In this document: piece by piece, positions 59,851-64,000 of the stretch
How positions within the stretch are numbered: position 1 is the stretch's first letter
How the letters are laid out: each line of letters opens with the position of its first letter
Source: Sindora glabra
Taxonomy: Eukaryota > Streptophyta > Magnoliopsida > Fabales > Fabaceae
Assembly: GCA_020226215.1 (NCBI GenBank)
Contig: CM035233.1
Span: forward strand, 23,191,150-23,255,149
Length of the DNA: 64,000 bases
Direction of reading: 5' to 3'
Translations under genes and position numbers: made by a program
Notes under the pieces: generated by a model
Database searches by the model: none
What the model saw: only the letters and a program-made list of their open reading frames with translations
What the model was told of the DNA's origin: nothing

Positions 59851-60610
59851 GTATTACTGTTTGGAGGCTAGATAGTAACAAGGATAGTAACATGGCATCC
59901 CTTGTTACTGTCTAGTCTCGAAATAGTAACATGGAAAGCCTTATGTTTTTTCCTTAATTTTATTGGCATTTTTATTTAGAATATCCCCTTATTGGGATGT
60001 TTTAATGTTTTATTCTAAGTTTTATCTAAGTTATTGTATGAAGACCAAATAGTAACAAGGAAGTATTGGTGTTATTTTCTAGTATTTTTGTTAGTAATGA
60101 GAGTTGAGTTAGTTATTTATTCTTAGTTTTTATCTATTAGGTTAATAATTGGATGTACTAATTTAGCTGCTAAATTGATGTTACTATTAAGAGACAAAAT
60201 AGTAACATGGAAGTAGTAACATGGAAAGGGTTGTTTGTTCATTTGATTGGTGTTACTATTTGAAGGATAAACAATAACATGGCATCCCTTGTTATTGTTT
60301 ATGTTTTTGTTTGGTTTGAAAATAATAACTTGGAAGCCCTTGTGTTTTTCCCTTTCTTTTGTTAGTATTTTTATTTAAAATGTCCCTTTATTTAGATGTT
60401 TTATTTTTAGTTTTATCGATGTTACTATTTGAAAAGCAAATATTACTCATCTAAGAATTGGTGTTGTTTTCTTGTAGTTTTGTTATTATTCAGAGTTAAT
60501 TTAGGTATTTATTTGTAGTTTGTGTTAGTTGAATTGATAATTAGATGTACTCAATTAGTTGTTGGATTGATGTTATTGTTAGAAGATAAAATAGTAACAT
60601 GGAAGTAGTG
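59851..60610. repeat. Left cluster of 31-nt palindromes
   Basis: 31-nt inverted repeats, arms like ATGTTACTATTT and AAATAGTAACAT around a 7-nt centre, lie at 59,851-59,881, 59,902-59,932, 60,178-60,208, 60,250-60,280 and 60,570-60,600, with a less regular one at about 60,419. Single arms (AAATAGTAAC) occur between them, e.g. at 60,050 and 60,216. A CATGGCATCCCTTGTTA phrase follows two of them. The cluster sits inside the span of the MULE transposase gene where the catalytic segment is missing. Confidence 0.9.
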
Positions 60611-60877
60611 TAATTATTTTTTGTGAGTTTTGCTATTAATAATTAGATGTTACTATTAGTTGTTAGAATTTTTTGTGGGTTATGATGCAGATCATGTTTC
60701 TATTTAGTGTGACTGTTCTATTTCAAGGTTATTTCCTCTAACTTCTACTATGGTTGATTCTAAAAATTAAGGAAATTAGTTTTAGTTCCTTTCACAATTG
60801 TCCACTGTACTTCATGTAAACCAATGGGTGACTTTTATTTCCAATCGTAATCTGGGATTGTTAGAAGCAATGCTAAA

Positions 60878-61075
60878 GGTTTTTCCAATGGCACCTCATT
60901 TCTTTTGCCTGCATAATTTAAAACAGAATTTGAGGGACATATTCAATGGTGCTGCATTTTCAAATTCCTTCAGGGAGGTTTTTCCAATGGCACCTCATTT
61001 CTTTTGCTTGCATAATTTAAAACAGAATTTGAGGGACATATTTAGTGGTGCTATATTTTCAAATTCCTTCAAGGA
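60878..61075 (+). repeat. 99-bp in-frame tandem duplication in the MULE remnant
   Basis: Units 60,878-60,976 and 60,977-61,075 each encode a 33-residue segment starting VFPMAPHFFCLHNLKQN. They differ at few bases, so the duplication is recent relative to the decay of the gene. Confidence 0.93.
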
Positions 61076-62014
61076 GCATATAGCTCACTTATTTGCAATG
61101 TGTGCATATTCCTTAATAGTAGGTGCATTCAGTGAGAACTTAGAAGTTTTCAAACACAAAGGAGGTTGGATTACTTAAAATTTTCTCATAGGGCTTGCAC
61201 TTAAATATTGGTCGAACGTTTTTAGTCATAGTTATCATTATGTTGAAATGACATCAAATGTAGCTAAATCTTATAATTCTTGGATTTGTAATGTGAGGAA
61301 GTTACCAATCACAAATATGGTTGATAATATTTGTTTGAAGCTGATGGAGTGGTTTGTTAAATAGATATCAGAGTCACTATGTTAGAATAGTGTTATTTAT
61401 CTAGTTTGGTTGTCAAGATTAGAATTGTACTTAAGGAAGTGCAAATGTTAGGTTGTTAAGAAGTTATCAAAAACTATTTTTAAAGTATTAGCTAATCCAA
61501 TTATGTGTGTGAATATTTCTTAGTGTAGTTGCAATTGTCATCGGTGGCAATTGGATGGCTTTCCTTATGTTTATGTAGTTATCATTATAAAAAGATATGA
61601 GATTTCTTTAAATGAAGTTGTTAAGAATTATTTTCATGTGAGCATGTATAGGAAGATTTATAAACAAGTCATACACCCTACTTCTACATGCTGAAGCAAG
61701 AGGTTGATATAGGTGATAAAGTAGCTATCTTATCTTCAATTTCAAAAAGACAAGTAGGCAGACTTAAGAAGATAAGGATTAGGTTGAGGGGTGAGTGTGT
61801 TACAAAAATTTGGTGTGGAAAATGTGGCAAACAAAGACATCACAATAAGAAAAGTTGCAAGGAGTCAGCTTGAATGCAGTTTTTTTGTGTCACAATTGTA
61901 TTCTTTATGATTCTTTTCCCATTTAAAAAGAAATAGTAATGTCATTATAATATAGTAATGCAATTGGTTATTAGTTAGCATTAATTTTTGACATGGTTTT
62001 ATTTAGTTAGTTTT

Positions 62015-62328
62015 AGTAGTAATATCAATAAAAAAATTGTATAATTACTTGCATGTTTTTGTTTTGATTCAAAATAGTAACATTAAGGTAAAAGTTGTAA
62101 ACATAAGGTAAATGAATTGTGAATATTAAAAGAAATTGAAAAGAAGAATATGTTGAATTTTTATTATTTATAGTAGTAACATCCACGAAAAAACTATATA
62201 ATTACTTGCATGTTACTATTTTGAATCAAAATAGTAACATCAAGGTAAAAGTTGTAAACATAGGGTAAATAAATTGTAAATGTTAAAAGGAACTGGAAAG
62301 AAGAATATGATAAATTTTTATTAACATT
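62015..62328. repeat. 157-bp tandem duplication including a palindrome
   Basis: Units 62,015-62,171 and 62,172-62,328 share ATAATTACTTGCATG, CAAAATAGTAACAT, GGTAAAAGTTGTAAACATA and GAAGAATATG in order at exactly 157-bp spacing. In unit 2 the palindrome is complete; in unit 1 its left arm is altered to ATGTTTTTGTTTTGA. Confidence 0.9.
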
Positions 62329-62456
62329 TACAATTGAATGTTACATATAATTGAATGTTATATACAATTGAATGAAAATGTTACATGTAATTGAATTTAC
62401 ATACAATTGAATTTGATCTACAAGGAAAATGTTACATATATACAAAGAATCATTTT

Positions 62457-62819
62457 CAGCTAGAAGGATTGAAATCCTTAAGGAATTTTTTCACTAATTT
62501 TGCCTTAAATTTCATCACAGACTCTAGTGGAAATTGTTCTTTAAATTCTTTGTTGTTATATATATCCTCTATTTGTTTGCACATAAAAATTCCATAGTCT
62601 TGCTTAAAATTATAAATTTGCAGAATGAGTTAGTTTGGTATTGCGTAATTATGGTACTTTTGGATTAGTAAAGAAGGTGTTACTTATGATCCAGATTCCT
62701 ATTGTGGTGACCTTTCGTATAATATAAAATCAAAAGGTGGCTCTACAGTTACTGGCCCTACTCCTATATCCATCTCATTCTTATGAAGGGTTTCATTCTT
62801 CTTTTGCTTATAATAGTCC
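62457..62819 (-). pseudogene. Decayed minus-strand coding remnant, possibly Ulp1-like protease
   Basis: One minus-strand frame can be followed for about 120 codons (62,819 to the stop at 62,457-62,459) with only three internal stops. It ends in an uninterrupted 59-codon stretch, LILQIYNFKQDYGIFMCKQI and onward to FLKDFNPSS. Q...DYGIFMCK has the shape of the Q...DCGxFxCK active-site region of Ulp1/C48 cysteine proteases, with Tyr in place of the nucleophile Cys. Some plant MULEs carry a Ulp1-like gene, which makes the neighbourhood fitting. The catalytic His/Asp part is not visible, so the family call is weak. Confidence 0.3.
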
Positions 62820-63411
62820 TTCTGTTGTTAAATTAACAAGTTACATAAGATATCAAGTGAAAAAAAAGAATATATTACTATCTGGTCTAGAAACAGTAAC
62901 ATCAAATGAAAATTGAAAATAAATTTAGAAATTAAGCGTCATTAATAATAAAATCAATAAAAAGATAACATGTTACTATTTTCAAAACAAATAGTAACAT
63001 ATTTTTTCTTGTTCTGACATGTTATTGCTTGGTTTGGAAACAGTAACACCAATGAAAAATTAAAATAAATAGAAAAATAAAGTATGATTAATAATGAAAC
63101 ATCAACTAAATAACGTGTTATTATTTTCATAGGAGATAATAATATCAATAAAAAATACCCATCAAATAGTAATATCACACTTGATATGTTTTCTCGTAGT
63201 AAATAATGTGTTATTGCTTGCATACCAAAGAGTAATATGTTATTTTTTTATTAGTTTGAGATGTTACTATTTAGTTTAAAAATAGTAACATCAATCAAAA
63301 AATAAAATAAGTAGACAAATCAAGCATGATTAATAATGAAATTGTAAGGAAATAACATGTTACTATTTTCCAGACCAAAAGGCAATATCAACTAAGAATA
63401 ATAGTTGTTAT

Positions 63412-64000
63412 TGTTGGTGTATGCCCTAGGAGCTAACCATAGAAATAATTGCAATATTACATAATGTATTACGTTTTGTTTTGACAATATAATTATTATA
63501 TTTTTTTATTTTATTTTACATAAATTATAACTTAAATATAATAATTATCCTTGGAATAGTTTTGCTATTCCTAAAATGCCCCTAGTTAAATATTATTACG
63601 AAAAGGATAGTAATAATATATCGAGACTAGCATATATAGTAACTAATGATTATGAATTATGGATATGTGATATCAAGTTAATATATGAATACATTGTTAG
63701 TGAACAATATACTGGACTAACCCACTATGAGAATACTGCATGGATAAACGTATCATTAGTTATTCTCATATGATCACAAATATGCATAGTCCTTTAACCT
63801 GAAGTCATTACGGTTCCTTACATGAGGAGTTACTCACTTTGATATCATTCTACGTCACCTTTAATCAGGATGACGAGCAGGACATTGATTGGGTGTGTCA
63901 CAAATCATGCAGAGGGAAGTAAGTGATGTCGATGAGATTTTATTACTCTTGTATGAAAGAGAAATATCCTTGGGCCCCTTGATTGACTGAGATTTAGAAA
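63412..64000 (+). mobile_element. Copia-family A LTR, cut by the window end
   Basis: It begins TGTTGGTGTATGCCCTAGGAGC and follows the solo LTR at 18,009 closely (shared GGAGC, ATAATTATCCTTGGAATAG, AGACTAGCATRTATAGT, GGAAGTAAGTGATGT). The preceding five bases are GTTAT. It may be a solo LTR or the 5' LTR of a whole element; the rest lies outside the window. The open frame at 63,576-63,773 is within the LTR and not a gene. Confidence 0.88.

Larger units (their letters stand above)
58745..61873 (+). pseudogene. MULE (MuDR-like) transposase pseudogene
   Basis: Pieces in order: an N-terminal segment (58,908-59,170) with the look of the plant MULE N-terminus (VVLKINIGIDYDELVQMM). Then FGGVINFRNALCKYLIKRGF (about 59,318) and HKEDCEWSVIAS...YHTC (59,436-59,535), the MuDR DNA-binding region, with a frameshift in an A9 run at about 59,402-59,410. 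Then WRAITKARDMIFGD at about 59,690. The segment expected to carry the first catalytic Asp is absent and replaced by non-coding sequence (59,780-60,790). The transposase core returns with VTFISNRNLGLLEAM and FCLHNLKQNLRDIF, partly as a 99-bp in-frame duplication. A SWIM zinc finger (CSCNCHRWQLDGFP, 61,524) has Tyr-Val-Tyr where Cys-x-His belongs. A final zinc knuckle CGKCGKQRHHNKKSC ends the remnant. Inactive. Confidence 0.85.
61930..63395. repeat. Right cluster of 31-nt palindromes
   Basis: Units lie at 62,210-62,240 (15-bp perfect arms), 62,872-62,902, 62,970-63,000, 63,019-63,049, 63,115-63,145, 63,261-63,291 and about 63,357-63,387. Three are perfect in their 12-bp arms. Several are followed by CAATNAAAAA-type text. 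The copies differ in the 7-nt centre, often GGTTTGG-like or AGTTTAA-like, while the arms are held. Half copies lie at about 61,933 and 62,067. Confidence 0.9.

Noticed and set aside
59851..63395. The 31-nt palindromes as transcription terminators
   Set aside because: They are AT-rich with weak stems, lack U-tracts at fixed positions, and occur many times in one plant region; bacterial-type terminators do not apply.

Overview
The window looks like a gene-poor, repeat-dense, strongly AT-rich block of a flowering-plant (probably eudicot) nuclear genome. I find no host gene, tRNA or rRNA. All recognisable coding sequence belongs to transposable elements, and all of it is broken by stops, frameshifts or insertions. 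The evidence for a plant is tRNA-iMet primer binding sites (TGGTATCAAAGC type), Ty3/gypsy and Ty1/copia polyproteins of plant type, a MULE (MuDR-like) transposase, MITE-like elements and telomere-like TTTAGGG units. The species cannot be told from the sequence.

Layout. 1-12,794: intergenic DNA with small repeats, a 2.5-kb solo LTR (4,864-7,356, TSD ATAAA) lying inside an older DNA-transposon-like repeat, a 100-nt foldback, and a TRIM-like fragment on the minus strand. 12,795-37,735: a nest of LTR elements resolved by target-site duplications (TSDs). The outer non-coding LTR element (TSD tCATA/cCATA) was split in its 5' LTR by a Ty3/gypsy element (13,623-35,158, TSD CAAAT). That element received an inverted solo LTR of its own family (16,987-17,634, AAAGC), a copia solo LTR (18,009-19,585, CCTTT) and a full copia element (21,707-34,023, TGCCT). 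The copia element in turn received an inverted solo LTR of its own family (28,682-30,329, AACCT) and a solo LTR of a second family (31,800-33,242, ATAAG/GTAAG).

37,736-49,030: a MITE-like element, a decayed gypsy 3' end plus LTR, a possible CACTA-type fragment, and two solo LTRs (43,315-44,670; 46,242-49,030, TSD CTCAC). The second carries a 104-codon ORF and GC-rich repeats. 49,282-56,119: a complete but non-coding LTR element (TSD AATAT, PBS and PPT visible) whose interior contains degenerate tandem units of roughly 0.9-1 kb, i.e. a LARD-like element. 56,371-57,013: a MITE with about 165-bp terminal inverted repeats. 58,745-61,873: a decayed MULE transposase pseudogene. Its middle is replaced by, and its 3' side followed by, a family of 31-nt palindromes (12-bp arms, 7-nt centre) found at least 12 times between 59.85 and 63.39 kb. 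A possible Ulp1-like protease remnant lies on the minus strand among them. 63,412-64,000: a copia-family LTR that runs off the window.

The most interesting signals are the 31-nt palindrome family around the MULE remnant, the LARD-like element built from kilobase tandem units, and the extension of the gypsy polyprotein reading frame into its LTR. All boundaries and similarities were read by eye; no alignment or database search was run.
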